This document shows positions 29,515-36,441 of a stretch of DNA of 56,372 bases, piece by piece. A model generated the notes under the pieces. It was given only the letters and a program-made list of their open reading frames with translations, did no database searches and was not told the DNA's origin. Made by a program: the position numbers and the translations under genes. This stretch comes from an uncultured Collinsella sp. Lineage in GTDB: Bacteria > Actinomycetota > Coriobacteriia > Coriobacteriales > Coriobacteriaceae. Where the stretch lies: assembly GCA_900544995.1 (NCBI GenBank), contig UQXC01000004.1, positions 1-56,372 of the forward strand. The letters are read 5' to 3'. How positions within the stretch are numbered: position 1 is the stretch's first letter; the number at the start of each line of letters is the position of its first letter.

Positions 29515-30567
29515 GTGAAAACGGGTATTTCGATTTATCTTTCCAGCCCTCTGCAGGATATTGAGCGGACGATTGAACATGGTGCCGCGGCGGGTGCGCG
29601 CTATGCGTTCACCTCGCTGCATATTCCCGAGGATGGGGGAGCGGCGTATGCCGATAAGGTCCGTCATGTGCTGTCGCTGCTTTCCGCCCGCGGCATTGCG
29701 CTCATTGCCGATGTGGGGCCTCGCACGTGCGATTTGCTCGGGCTTGAGCGCATCGAGGACCTGCGCGATCTGGGGTTGGAATACCTTCGTTTGGACTATG
29801 GCTTTAGCGCCCAGCGGGTCGCGGAGCTGTCCGGTGTATTTCACATTGTGGTCAATGCATCGACGGTGAGTTCTAATGAAATCGCATCGTGGCGTGAGGC
29901 CGGTGCCGATGTGACTCGTTTTGCCGCCTGCCACAATTTTTACCCCAAGCCTTATACCGGTTTAGCTCTGGAGGACATTGCTCGGGTGAATCTTCGTCTT
30001 GCGGCGCTTGGATTCGAAATCATGGCTTTTGTGCCGGGTGATGCTAACGTTCGCGGGCCGGTATTCGAGGGACTGCCGACGGTCGAGGCGCAGCGCGGTC
30101 GCGCGTCAAAGGTTGCTCTCAATATGCTTGAGCTTGCACATGGCGCCGATTGCGACATTGTGTTGGTCGGCGACCCCGATCTATCCGATGCGGGCTGGGC
30201 GCAGTTTGCTCAAGTTTCCGCCGGATACGTGGACCTGCAATGCGAGCTTGAGCCCGGTTATGCCTATGTGCGCGGGCAGATTCATCACGACCGGCCCGAC
30301 TCGAGTGTCCTCATCTTTAGGTCTCAGGAGTCACGTACGACGCTTAAGCCGGATTCCGTGCCGACGGATGCCGGAGCCGGCCTGCCGCGAAAGGCGGGGT
30401 CGATCGCTGTGAGCAATAGCGGATATGGGCGCTACGAAGGCGAGCTTGAGATTGCGCGGGTCGATCTTCCCGGTGACGAGCGCATGAACGTTGCGGGCCA
30501 TATCACGCCCGAGGCAATGGAGCTGCTGCCGTTCATCAAACGCGGATTCGGGGTACGGTTCGTTTAG
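29515..30567 (+). CDS. mupG: MupG family (DUF871) 6-phospho-N-acetylmuramidase
   Basis: TIM-barrel protein of the DUF871/MupG family, 350 residues: GISIYLSSPLQDIERTIEHGAAAGARYAFTSLHIPEDGG at the N-terminus, LRLDYGFSAQRVAEL, and CHNFYPKPYTGL in the barrel, with a C-terminal small domain (RYEGELEIARVDLPGDERMNVAGHI). In characterised Firmicutes, MupG hydrolyses MurNAc-6-phosphate-beta-1,4-GlcNAc in peptidoglycan recycling. The neighbours murQ, the EIIBC and the RpiR regulator support that role here. The GTG start has AAAGGAG 9 nt upstream. Confidence 0.88.
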   Translation: MKTGISIYLSSPLQDIERTIEHGAAAGARYAFTSLHIPEDGGAAYADKVRHVLSLLSARGIALIADVGPRTCDLLGLERIEDLRDLGLEYLRLDYGFSAQRVAELSGVFHIVVNASTVSSNEIASWREAGADVTRFAACHNFYPKPYTGLALEDIARVNLRLAALGFEIMAFVPGDANVRGPVFEGLPTVEAQRGRASKVALNMLELAHGADCDIVLVGDPDLSDAGWAQFAQVSAGYVDLQCELEPGYAYVRGQIHHDRPDSSVLIFRSQESRTTLKPDSVPTDAGAGLPRKAGSIAVSNSGYGRYEGELEIARVDLPGDERMNVAGHITPEAMELLPFIKRGFGVRFV

Positions 30568-30659
30568 CGTGTGACCCGTGGGCTACAATTGGCCCATCGT
30601 ACGAAGGCGCCTCGTGTGGCGTGTGCCTGCGTTGGCCGATCTATATTCGGAGGATTCTC

Positions 30660-31019
30660 ATGACCGTACTGTTTGTTGAATATCCCAAGTGCTCGACCTG
30701 TAAGAAGGCCAAGGCATGGCTGGACGAACATGGGGTAGAGTATATCGACCGCGATATCGTTTTGGACAACCCCACGGCCGATGAGCTTGCGACCTGGATT
30801 GCTCGTTCGGGGCTGCCGGTGCGGCGCTTCTTTAATTCGTCGGGCATGAAATATCGAGAGCTGGGCCTGAAGGCGCGTCTGGATGCGGGCATGACGGATC
30901 GGGAGTGCTACGAGCTGCTGGCGACCGACGGCATGCTGGTCAAGCGTCCGCTGCTGGTGGGCGACGATTTTGCGATTCCCGGCTTTAGGGAATCGGCTTG
31001 GGCCGAGGCGTTGCTGTAG
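30660..31019 (+). CDS. ArsC/Spx-family protein
   Basis: A 119-residue thioredoxin-fold protein with the CxxC motif at Cys11-Cys14 (YPKCSTCKKAKAWLDEHGVEY), then RRFFNSSGMKYRELGLKARL and KRPLLVGDDFAIPGF. The KRP segment and length fit the arsenate reductase-like YffB/Spx family. Most members outside ars operons have unknown substrates, and no arsenic gene is near, so an arsenate reductase activity should not be assumed. The start at 30660 follows GGAGGATTCTC. Confidence 0.88.
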   Translation: MTVLFVEYPKCSTCKKAKAWLDEHGVEYIDRDIVLDNPTADELATWIARSGLPVRRFFNSSGMKYRELGLKARLDAGMTDRECYELLATDGMLVKRPLLVGDDFAIPGFRESAWAEALL

Positions 31020-31024
31020 CGGCT

Positions 31025-31196
31025 GCGGAAAGTGCGACCCGGAATTCGCTTCCAGAATGGGATGCGCTTTCCCAAAGTGGCCGGTTGCGGAAAGCACGTC
31101 CCATTCTGAGCTTCGATTGTGGGATACGGTTTCCGGTTGAGGGCTCGACGGGAAAGTGGGGACCAGTTTGAGCTTGAAAACTGGGACGCACTTTCC
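31025..31196. repeat. array of three 48-nt palindromic units with exact 62-nt period
   Basis: Units at 31025-31072, 31087-31134 and 31149-31196 are each 48 nt, separated by two 14-nt spacers. Each unit runs from GGAAAG to CTTTCC, with inner arms such as CGTCCCATTCTGAGCTTC and TGGGATGCG, and folds on itself. The centres differ while the arms stay complementary. The array fills the gap between the convergent ArsC/Spx-like and minus-strand hypothetical genes. Confidence 0.85.
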
Positions 31197-31215
31197 GCCG
31201 GCGGGCCTGCCCCAG

Positions 31216-31626
31216 TCAGTCCGCCAGCTGTGCCCATTCGTGCGGATCGTAGACCTTTACGTGTTTGTTGGGCTTGCCGCTCCAGTACTCCTCGTCCATA
31301 AAGGGCAGATATGCCTGAACGCCGGGGCAGATAAAGGGAATCCGCTGCTGTTGCAGTCGATCGCGCTGGCGCTGCTCCAGGTGCGCCTCGGATATGACGG
31401 TCGGCATACCGGACAACTCGACGAGGCTTGCCTGGATTCGCTTAAGGTCGGGGAGTCCCGCGTGCCATGACATCCGCATGATTAAAAAGGATGCACGGCG
31501 GTATTTTGCCTGCACCACAGTAATGGCGGGGCGTAACGTGGGGTGAATTTTGTCCCGTTCGGGCCAAAGGTCGGCAGTGATCTCGAGGCCCAGGGTCTCC
31601 CATAGGTAATCAAGCTCTTCGTCCAT
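31216..31626 (-). CDS. hypothetical protein
   Basis: 136 residues, not confidently recognised. The C-terminal part (HLEQRQRDRLQQQRIPFICPGVQAYLPFM) recalls a segment seen in some MarR-annotated regulators of other Gram-positives, but no winged-helix domain is evident. No signal peptide or membrane segment is visible. The start ATG at 31626 has GAGG 5 nt upstream. It is convergent with the ArsC/Spx-like gene across the 48-nt repeat array. The 276 nt between this gene and the tRNAs contain a tRNA promoter and an AT-rich inverted repeat (31791-31827). Confidence 0.6.
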   Translation of the reverse strand: MDEELDYLWETLGLEITADLWPERDKIHPTLRPAITVVQAKYRRASFLIMRMSWHAGLPDLKRIQASLVELSGMPTVISEAHLEQRQRDRLQQQRIPFICPGVQAYLPFMDEEYWSGKPNKHVKVYDPHEWAQLAD

Positions 31627-31829
31627 GGCGCCTCGATATCTACGTGATCATTGATACTTCGATTGTGTTGCCTGGTGCTATCGTTTTCGCGGTAGAATCT
31701 GCCAACGGTTGACGGCTGCCGCTCGCGGCGTTTTGCCCTTCGTGTACAGCGGTCGGCTTCACAGGTCCTTCACGGGTTGGACTAAATTAGGCCAATTTGA
31801 CTGAATTTCAAAAAAGTCAAAATTGGGGC

Positions 31830-31858
31830 TTGCGTCACAGCGAGACTTCCCGTATATT
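31830..31858 (+). promoter_or_regulatory. probable tRNA promoter
   Basis: TTGCGT (31830-31835) and TATATT (31853-31858) are separated by 17 nt and lie 45 nt upstream of tRNA-Gln. Confidence 0.65.
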
Positions 31859-31902
31859 TCTTTCTTGCGCAAAGGTACAGCCGAGCGCAGCGATGCAGTC
31901 AT

Positions 31903-31976
31903 TGGGATGTCGTCTAATGGCAGGACAGCGGATTCTGGTTCCGTCAATGGGGGTTCGACTCCCTCCATCCCAGCCA
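31903..31976 (+). tRNA. tRNA-Gln (CTG)
   Basis: Acceptor stem TGGGATG (31903-31909) pairs with CATCCCA (31966-31972), then G and an encoded CCA. The anticodon loop TTCTGGT gives CTG. The T arm has GGTTCGACTCC. Length 74 nt including CCA. Confidence 0.95.
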
Positions 31977-31993
31977 TTGCATTTGCTACATAT

Positions 31994-32070
31994 GGCCCGT
32001 TCGTCTAGCGGTTTAGGACGCCGCCCTCTCAAGGCGGAGATCACCAGTTCGAATCTGGTACGGGCTACCA
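31994..32070 (+). tRNA. tRNA-Glu (CTC)
   Basis: Acceptor stem GGCCCGT (31994-32000) pairs with ACGGGCT (32060-32066, closing G-T). The anticodon stem CCGCC/GGCGG encloses CTCTCAA, anticodon CTC. The T arm has AGTTCGAATCT, and CCA is encoded. It lies 17 nt after tRNA-Gln, likely on the same transcript. Confidence 0.95.
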
Positions 32071-32080
32071 AAATTGAACG

Positions 32081-32108
32081 CCCGGGCCTCGTAAGAGACC
32101 CGGGTTTT
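32081..32108 (+). terminator. terminator of the tRNA-Gln/tRNA-Glu unit
   Basis: CCCGGGCCTC (32081-32090) pairs with GAGACCCGGG (32095-32104) with one mismatch, loop GTAA, then TTTT. Confidence 0.9.
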
Positions 32109-32164
32109 GTGTATTGACCGTATATACGGCGCCTGCCGTGTTTCGCTCAGATCGAGGAGTAGCC

Positions 32165-33082
32165 ATGGATCTGCCCATCAGCTTGCAAGACATCACGTAT
32201 GCCGAGAACTATCTGGCGCAGGGCGACCTGGCTACGGCGACGCCGCTGCTGGAGCGTCTGGTGGAGCTCGCCGAGGAGTATATCGACGCTGAGTGCAAGA
32301 CGGAGGAGAAGCGCCAATACTTTAGCTTCGATAGCAAGTTTGAGCGCTTGGCCTATCGCCGCGTGGAGAAGGATCCGCGCGAGCTCGTGCAGGTCGAGGT
32401 GCCGTTTGACCGCCTGTACTCCGACATGGCGTTTGCCTACATTCGCCAGCAGGATTATGTGAGTGCTCGCAACGCCTTGATGCAGGCCGTGCGCTGGGAC
32501 CCCATGAACTGCAACTACCGCCTTGATCTGGCCGAGCTGTTCCGTGCACTCGAGGACAAGCAGGAATGGGCATCGCTCTCGTTCTCGGTGCTGGAGCGTG
32601 CAAGCGATGGCAAGTGCGCCGCCCGCGCTTACGCCAATCTAGGTCAGTACTTCTTGGAGCCCGAGACCGAGAACGTTTCGGCTGCCGTGGGCTGCGCGCG
32701 TCTGGCGCTGCGCCTGGCGCCCAACGATGCGCATACGACGCGCCTGCTCAACAAGATCCATACCACCTATCCGGATGCCGCTGATGAGAGCGACGACCAC
32801 GTGATGGGTGAATTGGCCCTGCAAGGCGTGCCGACCTCGCCTTCGGCCGAGATTGCCATCTGCCTGATTATGTGCGCGACCGATGCTGCAAGCGACGGCG
32901 ACAAGCAGGAGGCGACGCGCCTGACGGTACGTGCTCGCGACTCGGTGGGCGAGGAGGCCTGCGCGGCGATTATCAAACTGGTGCGCGAGAGCGATGCCGA
33001 GCTCAATGCCGAGCGCAAGGCAAAGCGCGAGACTGCGGGCTCAAACGCCGATGGAGCCAAGGAGGCCGGCGATGCCCAGTAA
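32165..33082 (+). CDS. TPR-like repeat protein
   Basis: About 305 residues, all helical, with tetratricopeptide-like repeats: ITYAENYLAQGDLATATPLLERLVELAEEYI, DMAFAYIRQQDYVSARNALMQAVRWDPMN, and ARAYANLGQYFLEPETENVSAAVGCARLALRLAPND. No membrane segment or signal peptide is seen; the C-terminal ~40 residues are charged and rich in Ala and Lys. The start at 32165 follows GAGGAG. Its last 11 nt overlap the smpB start, so the two are translationally coupled. This suggests a role linked to ribosome rescue or simply co-expression; the molecular function is not known. Confidence 0.8.
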   Translation: MDLPISLQDITYAENYLAQGDLATATPLLERLVELAEEYIDAECKTEEKRQYFSFDSKFERLAYRRVEKDPRELVQVEVPFDRLYSDMAFAYIRQQDYVSARNALMQAVRWDPMNCNYRLDLAELFRALEDKQEWASLSFSVLERASDGKCAARAYANLGQYFLEPETENVSAAVGCARLALRLAPNDAHTTRLLNKIHTTYPDAADESDDHVMGELALQGVPTSPSAEIAICLIMCATDAASDGDKQEATRLTVRARDSVGEEACAAIIKLVRESDAELNAERKAKRETAGSNADGAKEAGDAQ

Positions 33083-33542
33083 GCGCGAGCGCAAACTCAT
33101 TTCCAAGAATCGCTCGGCACATCACGAGTACTTTATCGATGAGACGTTTGAGTGCGGTATTGAGCTGAGCGGCACCGAGGTCAAGTCGATTCGCGAGCGC
33201 GCCTGCCAGATCACCGATACCTTCGCGCTGATCCGCGGCGGGGAGTGCTGGCTCGTCGGCCTGCATATCCACCCTTATAGCCATGGTGGCGTGTGGAATC
33301 GCGATCCCGACCGTCGGCGTCGTCTGCTGCTGCACCGCAAGGAGATCGACTTTCTTGACGGCAAACTTCGCAACCGTGGTTATGCGCTGGTTCCGTTGGA
33401 ACTCTACTTTAATACCGACGGCCGCGTAAAGCTGCTGCTGGGTCTGGGTCGCGGCAAGAAGCTTTACGACAAGCGCGAGGACATGGCCAAGCGTGATGTC
33501 CAACGCGAGATCGACCGCGCCCTCAAGGAACGCAACCGCTAG
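33072..33542 (+). CDS. smpB: SsrA-binding protein SmpB
   Basis: RNA-binding partner of tmRNA in trans-translation, 156 residues. Recognisable segments are ISKNRSAHHEYFIDETFECGIELSGTEVKSIRERACQI, FALIRGGECWLVGLHIHPYSHGG, and the basic C-terminal tail RGKKLYDKREDMAKRDVQREIDRALKERNR, which enters the mRNA channel. The start overlaps the TPR gene end by 11 nt and has GGAGGCC 6 nt upstream. No tmRNA gene is visible immediately downstream, where it often lies. Confidence 0.97.
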   Translation: MPSKRERKLISKNRSAHHEYFIDETFECGIELSGTEVKSIRERACQITDTFALIRGGECWLVGLHIHPYSHGGVWNRDPDRRRRLLLHRKEIDFLDGKLRNRGYALVPLELYFNTDGRVKLLLGLGRGKKLYDKREDMAKRDVQREIDRALKERNR

Positions 33543-33555
33543 GCACTCTGTATAA

Positions 33556-33619
33556 GTTGCGGTGGAATACGGACTGTTTTCCTGTTTGAGGGGCTATTCA
33601 GTCCCTATTTCACCGCAAC
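33556..33619. repeat. 64-nt palindromic repeat, GTTGCGGTG family (copy 1)
   Basis: GTTGCGGTGGAATACGGACTG (33556-33576) is nearly complementary to 33600-33619, ending CACCGCAAC, with a ~22-nt loop. The second copy is at 47835-47899 with the same arms but a different loop. Confidence 0.8.
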
Positions 33620-33662
33620 TGCGGGCGTCTCATCTTTCTTACTGTTCTGACACATATGTCTC

Positions 33663-33696
33663 AAAGGCGGCGTCCGTTATGGGTGCCGCCTTTTTT
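33663..33696 (+). terminator. intrinsic terminator downstream of smpB
   Basis: AAAGGCGGC (33663-33671) pairs with GCCGCCTTT (33685-33693), followed by a T-run to 33696. Confidence 0.88.
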
Positions 33697-33747
33697 GTGG
33701 GTACATACATTCATGAGGTTCCAACCCGAGCTAGGGGAGTGATCGTT

Positions 33748-34251
33748 ATGGACAAAACTGCGTTCTTTACCATGCCGAGCGGTCTGTACGTGGTGAGCGC
33801 TGCGGCAGACGGGCTGCGTGCCGGCTGCGTCATCAACACTGCGGTGCAGGTGACGTCCATGCCGCCGCGTATTTCGGTTGCCGTGAACAAGGACAATGTC
33901 ACCTCGGGCGTCATCGCATCGGCCAAAGCGTTCGCGCTGACCGTGATCGATCAGACGGCCGACATGCTCTACATCGGTAACTTTGGGTTCCGCACCAGCA
34001 GCGATTATGACAAGTTTGCCAAATACGAGACCCGCGAGACGGCTCTGGGCATGCCCTATGTGCCCGAGCACGCGGCGGCCCTGTTTAGCTGCCGTTTGAT
34101 CGACACTGTGGATGTGGGCACGCATCTGCTGTTTATTGGCGAGGTCGAGGATGCCGAGCGCCTGAGCGACGAGACGCCGCTGACGTACGACTACTATCAC
34201 AAGGTGCTAAAGGGCAAGACGCCGCCCAAAGCCTCGTCGTATCAAGGCTAG
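33748..34251 (+). CDS. flavin reductase-like FMN-binding protein
   Basis: 167 residues with a flavin-reductase-like split-barrel domain: MPSGLYVVSAAADGLRAGCVINTAVQVTSMPPRISVAVNKDN at the N-terminus and FALTVIDQTADMLYIGNFGFRTS, ending at a short dimerisation tail. It likely binds FMN. The rubredoxin gene follows after 88 nt; in anaerobes, flavin reductase and rubredoxin are often fused (high-molecular-weight rubredoxin) and serve oxygen or nitric oxide detoxification, so these two may be an unfused version of that pair. The start at 33748 follows GGGGAG. Confidence 0.87.
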   Translation: MDKTAFFTMPSGLYVVSAAADGLRAGCVINTAVQVTSMPPRISVAVNKDNVTSGVIASAKAFALTVIDQTADMLYIGNFGFRTSSDYDKFAKYETRETALGMPYVPEHAAALFSCRLIDTVDVGTHLLFIGEVEDAERLSDETPLTYDYYHKVLKGKTPPKASSYQG

Positions 34252-34268
34252 AAATGTTCTAAAAATAC

Positions 34269-34296
34269 TTGCATTATACTATTGAGAATATATACT
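34269..34296 (+). promoter_or_regulatory. promoter of the rubredoxin gene
   Basis: TTGCAT (34269-34274) and TATACT (34291-34296) have a 16-nt spacer in an AT-rich stretch, 44 nt before the rubredoxin start. It suggests that rubredoxin has its own promoter besides read-through. Confidence 0.6.
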
Positions 34297-34339
34297 AATA
34301 AGTAAGTACACCAGCAGTCACGTTCGAGAGGAGAACATC

Positions 34340-34483
34340 ATGGCTGAGGAAAAGAAGACGTATAAGTTTGTGTGCACCGTTTGCGGTTACGAGGTTGAGG
34401 TCGACACGCCCGAGCTGCCCGAGGATTACGTGTGTCCGGTGTGCGGCGTCGGTCCCGATCAGTTTGAGCTCGTCGAGGAGTAA
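34340..34483 (+). CDS. small rubredoxin / rubredoxin-like protein
   Basis: 47 residues: YKFVCTVCGYEVEV and EDYVCPVCGVGPDQFELVEE give the four iron-ligating cysteines in two CxxC(G) knuckles. It is shorter than standard rubredoxin (52-54) and lacks the usual GDP...GIxPGT loop, so it resembles the rubredoxin-like domain of rubrerythrin or desulforedoxin types. It would carry single electrons, probably with the adjacent flavin reductase. The ribosome site GAGAGGAG lies 5 nt upstream. It has its own terminator. Confidence 0.92.
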   Translation: MAEEKKTYKFVCTVCGYEVEVDTPELPEDYVCPVCGVGPDQFELVEE

Positions 34484-34524
34484 CTCGCAGGTACACGGCG
34501 AAAGCCGAACATAGCTCTGTCCAA

Positions 34525-34558
34525 GGGTCCCGGTTGAATTCTCGGCCGGGACCCTTTT
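34525..34558 (+). terminator. terminator of the rubredoxin gene
   Basis: GGGTCCCGG (34525-34533) pairs with CCGGGACCC (34546-34554), followed by TTTT. Confidence 0.9.
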
Positions 34559-34605
34559 GATTTATCTGACGGTTTAAAACGGTCTCACGTGTTACAGATT
34601 AAGAC
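34557..34605. repeat. decayed single copy of the 57-nt palindrome family
   Basis: The right arm TGTTACAGATTAAGAC (34590-34605) matches the family. The left arm (TTGATTTATCTGAC) is degraded. It lies between rubredoxin and the convergent NRAMP gene. Confidence 0.55.
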
Positions 34606-34634
34606 GTTATATCTGGACAGCCACGCCATCCCAA

Positions 34635-35891
34635 TTACATTCCCGTTAGCAGCACGATGTCGAGAATCGTCACGATGGCACCGATCCCTACGAGCAGCGC
34701 GTTGAGCGGGCGCGAGTTGACGTATTTGCCCATGACACGGCGTGAGCTGGTGAGCCGTATGAGCACAAAGACCGTAATCGGCAACTGAAGCGACAGCAGC
34801 GCCTGACTCCAGATGAGACCCTCAAAAGGATTTGGGACGACCAAGCACGCCGCCACTGCGCCGACGAAACAAGCCGCCACCCCGATCGAGGAATGTCGGT
34901 CGTGGATGTCGTATTCCTCGTCGAACATGCCTGCGGTGATGGTGCCCGCCGCCATGCCCGCCGTCACACTACTCGATATACCCGCAAACAGCAGTGCCAC
35001 CGCAAAGATGGCCGAGCTTGCCGGGCCCAGAATGGGGGAGAGCGTGGCCGCTGCGACGGCGAGGTCGTCTACGACAATGCCGTGCGCAAAGAAGGTCGTT
35101 GCGGCCAGGATGACCATGGCCGAGTTGATCGCCCAGCCCACGCCCATCGAAAAGAGCGTGTCGAAGAGCTCGTAGCGCAGACGTTCCTCGATAACCTGCT
35201 TGCCTTGGCCTTCGAAGTGCATGGATTGGATGACCTCGGAGTGCAGGAAGAGGTTGTGGGGCATAACGACCGCGCCTAGGACACTTACGATAATCGCGGC
35301 CGAGCCGGTGGGCATACTGGGTGTGATCCAGCTTGCGGCGGCCATCGGCCAGTCGACCTTGACTAGCGTGAGCTCGGCCAAAAACGAGAGTCCTACCACG
35401 CCTACGAAGGCGATGATCCATCGCTCGGCACGCTTGTAGGAGTTCGTCATGAGCATCGCCATCGATACTGTCGCCACGATGACGCAGCCCGCGCGCACGG
35501 GCAGCCCAAAGAGCATCTGGAGCGCGATCGCACCGCCCAGGACTTCGGCCATGGCGGTGGCGATGGTCGCGAGGTAGGCGCTGGCAAGCACCGTGCGCCC
35601 AACGAAGCGGGGAAGGTAACGTGTCGTGGCCTCGGCAAGGCACATGCCCGTGGCGATGCCCAAGTGCGCCGCGTTGTGCTGCAGCACGATGAGCATAATC
35701 GTGGACAGCGTGACGATCCACAGCAGCGCGTAGCCAAACTGCGAGCCGGCGGCCATATTGGAGGCCCAATTGCCCGGGTCGATAAAGCCAACGGTCACGA
35801 GCAGCCCAGGGCCGATATGCCGTGCAATGTCCAGGCCTCCGTGACCGCCGGTGCGCCGGGAACCAAAGTGTTGTTTGAGATGGTTGATCAT
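34635..35891 (-). CDS. NRAMP-family divalent metal transporter (MntH-like)
   Basis: Proton-coupled Mn2+/Fe2+ importer, about 418 residues with ten to eleven hydrophobic segments. Metal-binding motifs are DPGNWASNMAAGS in the first membrane helix and VVMPHNLFLHSE in the sixth. The start at 35891 follows CAGGAG; the frame opens a little earlier without a ribosome site. It stands alone. The upstream stretch 35938-35965 contains TTAGG, TTAACC and ACTAA elements loosely like a DtxR/MntR-type operator, but symmetry is poor and the assignment is only tentative. Confidence 0.93.
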   Translation of the reverse strand: MINHLKQHFGSRRTGGHGGLDIARHIGPGLLVTVGFIDPGNWASNMAAGSQFGYALLWIVTLSTIMLIVLQHNAAHLGIATGMCLAEATTRYLPRFVGRTVLASAYLATIATAMAEVLGGAIALQMLFGLPVRAGCVIVATVSMAMLMTNSYKRAERWIIAFVGVVGLSFLAELTLVKVDWPMAAASWITPSMPTGSAAIIVSVLGAVVMPHNLFLHSEVIQSMHFEGQGKQVIEERLRYELFDTLFSMGVGWAINSAMVILAATTFFAHGIVVDDLAVAAATLSPILGPASSAIFAVALLFAGISSSVTAGMAAGTITAGMFDEEYDIHDRHSSIGVAACFVGAVAACLVVPNPFEGLIWSQALLSLQLPITVFVLIRLTSSRRVMGKYVNSRPLNALLVGIGAIVTILDIVLLTGM

Positions 35892-36010
35892 GGTGCGCTC
35901 CTGCGTGCCGTTTGCTTGACGCCGCAAAGGATACCCGTTTTAGGCTCGAAGTTAACCAAGACTAACAAAATTGCTGTATTTGAATAGGATGATGAAGGGG
36001 CTGCCGAAAT

Positions 36011-36227
36011 GTCTTGATCTGTAACAACTAGGGATGGAAATTGGACCTAGGTGTTACAGATCAAGACAGGAAGAAATGGTCCTATGAAAAATCTTGATTT
36101 GTAACAGCTGACCGCCAAAACCGGCTCTTCGTGTTACAGATTGAGACAAACCAAAACCGTCCTGCAGAAGATCTCAATCTGTAACATCTAGGCGCCAAAA
36201 TTGGGTCTTCCTGTTACAGATTGAGAT
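36011..36227. repeat. array of three 57-nt palindromes, 80-nt period
   Basis: Units 36011-36067, 36091-36147 and 36171-36227, with two 23-nt spacers. Arms: (G/A)TCT(T/C)(G/A)AT(C/T)TGTAAC and TGTTACAGAT(C/T)(A/G)AGA(C/T). In unit 1, pairing continues inward through CTAGG/CCTAG. The spacers differ, though both contain GTCCT. It fills part of the 550-nt gap between the NRAMP gene and gltB. Confidence 0.9.
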
Positions 36228-36243
36228 GTTAGATGCAGTGAGT

Positions 36244-36342
36244 TTACAGACCACCCGGTACGCGGAAGGTGGCGTTGTCGATGGGCTCCATCGACATCTC
36301 GGGCGCATGCTCAACCTGCGGCACCCACTCGTAGGGCGTGCG
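36244..36342 (-). pseudogene. C-terminal remnant of an unidentified protein-coding gene
   Basis: On the minus strand, a 32-codon stretch ends in VEHAPEMSMEPIDNATFRV and PGGL-stop with codon use like neighbouring genes. An in-frame TAA lies directly upstream (36343-36345), and no start codon or ribosome site suits a small gene. It reads like the surviving end of a longer gene. The parent family was not recognised. It lies between the 57-nt repeat array and gltB. Confidence 0.45.
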
Positions 36343-36441
36343 TTACGCGATTGTTTCGAAACGGGCGGGAAACACAACGGGCCGGCGATGCTCCTAGTAT
36401 GCCTATTCAACTGACTGTCTAATATCTAGGGGAGGATCGCG

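Noticed and set aside
33543..33747. tmRNA gene expected next to smpB
   Set aside because: The gap is only ~200 nt, holds a palindrome and a terminator, and lacks the tRNA-like ends of tmRNA.
36226..36414. 62-residue plus-strand frame before gltB
   Set aside because: It begins inside the palindrome unit, has no ribosome site, and lies opposite the better-supported minus-strand gene remnant.
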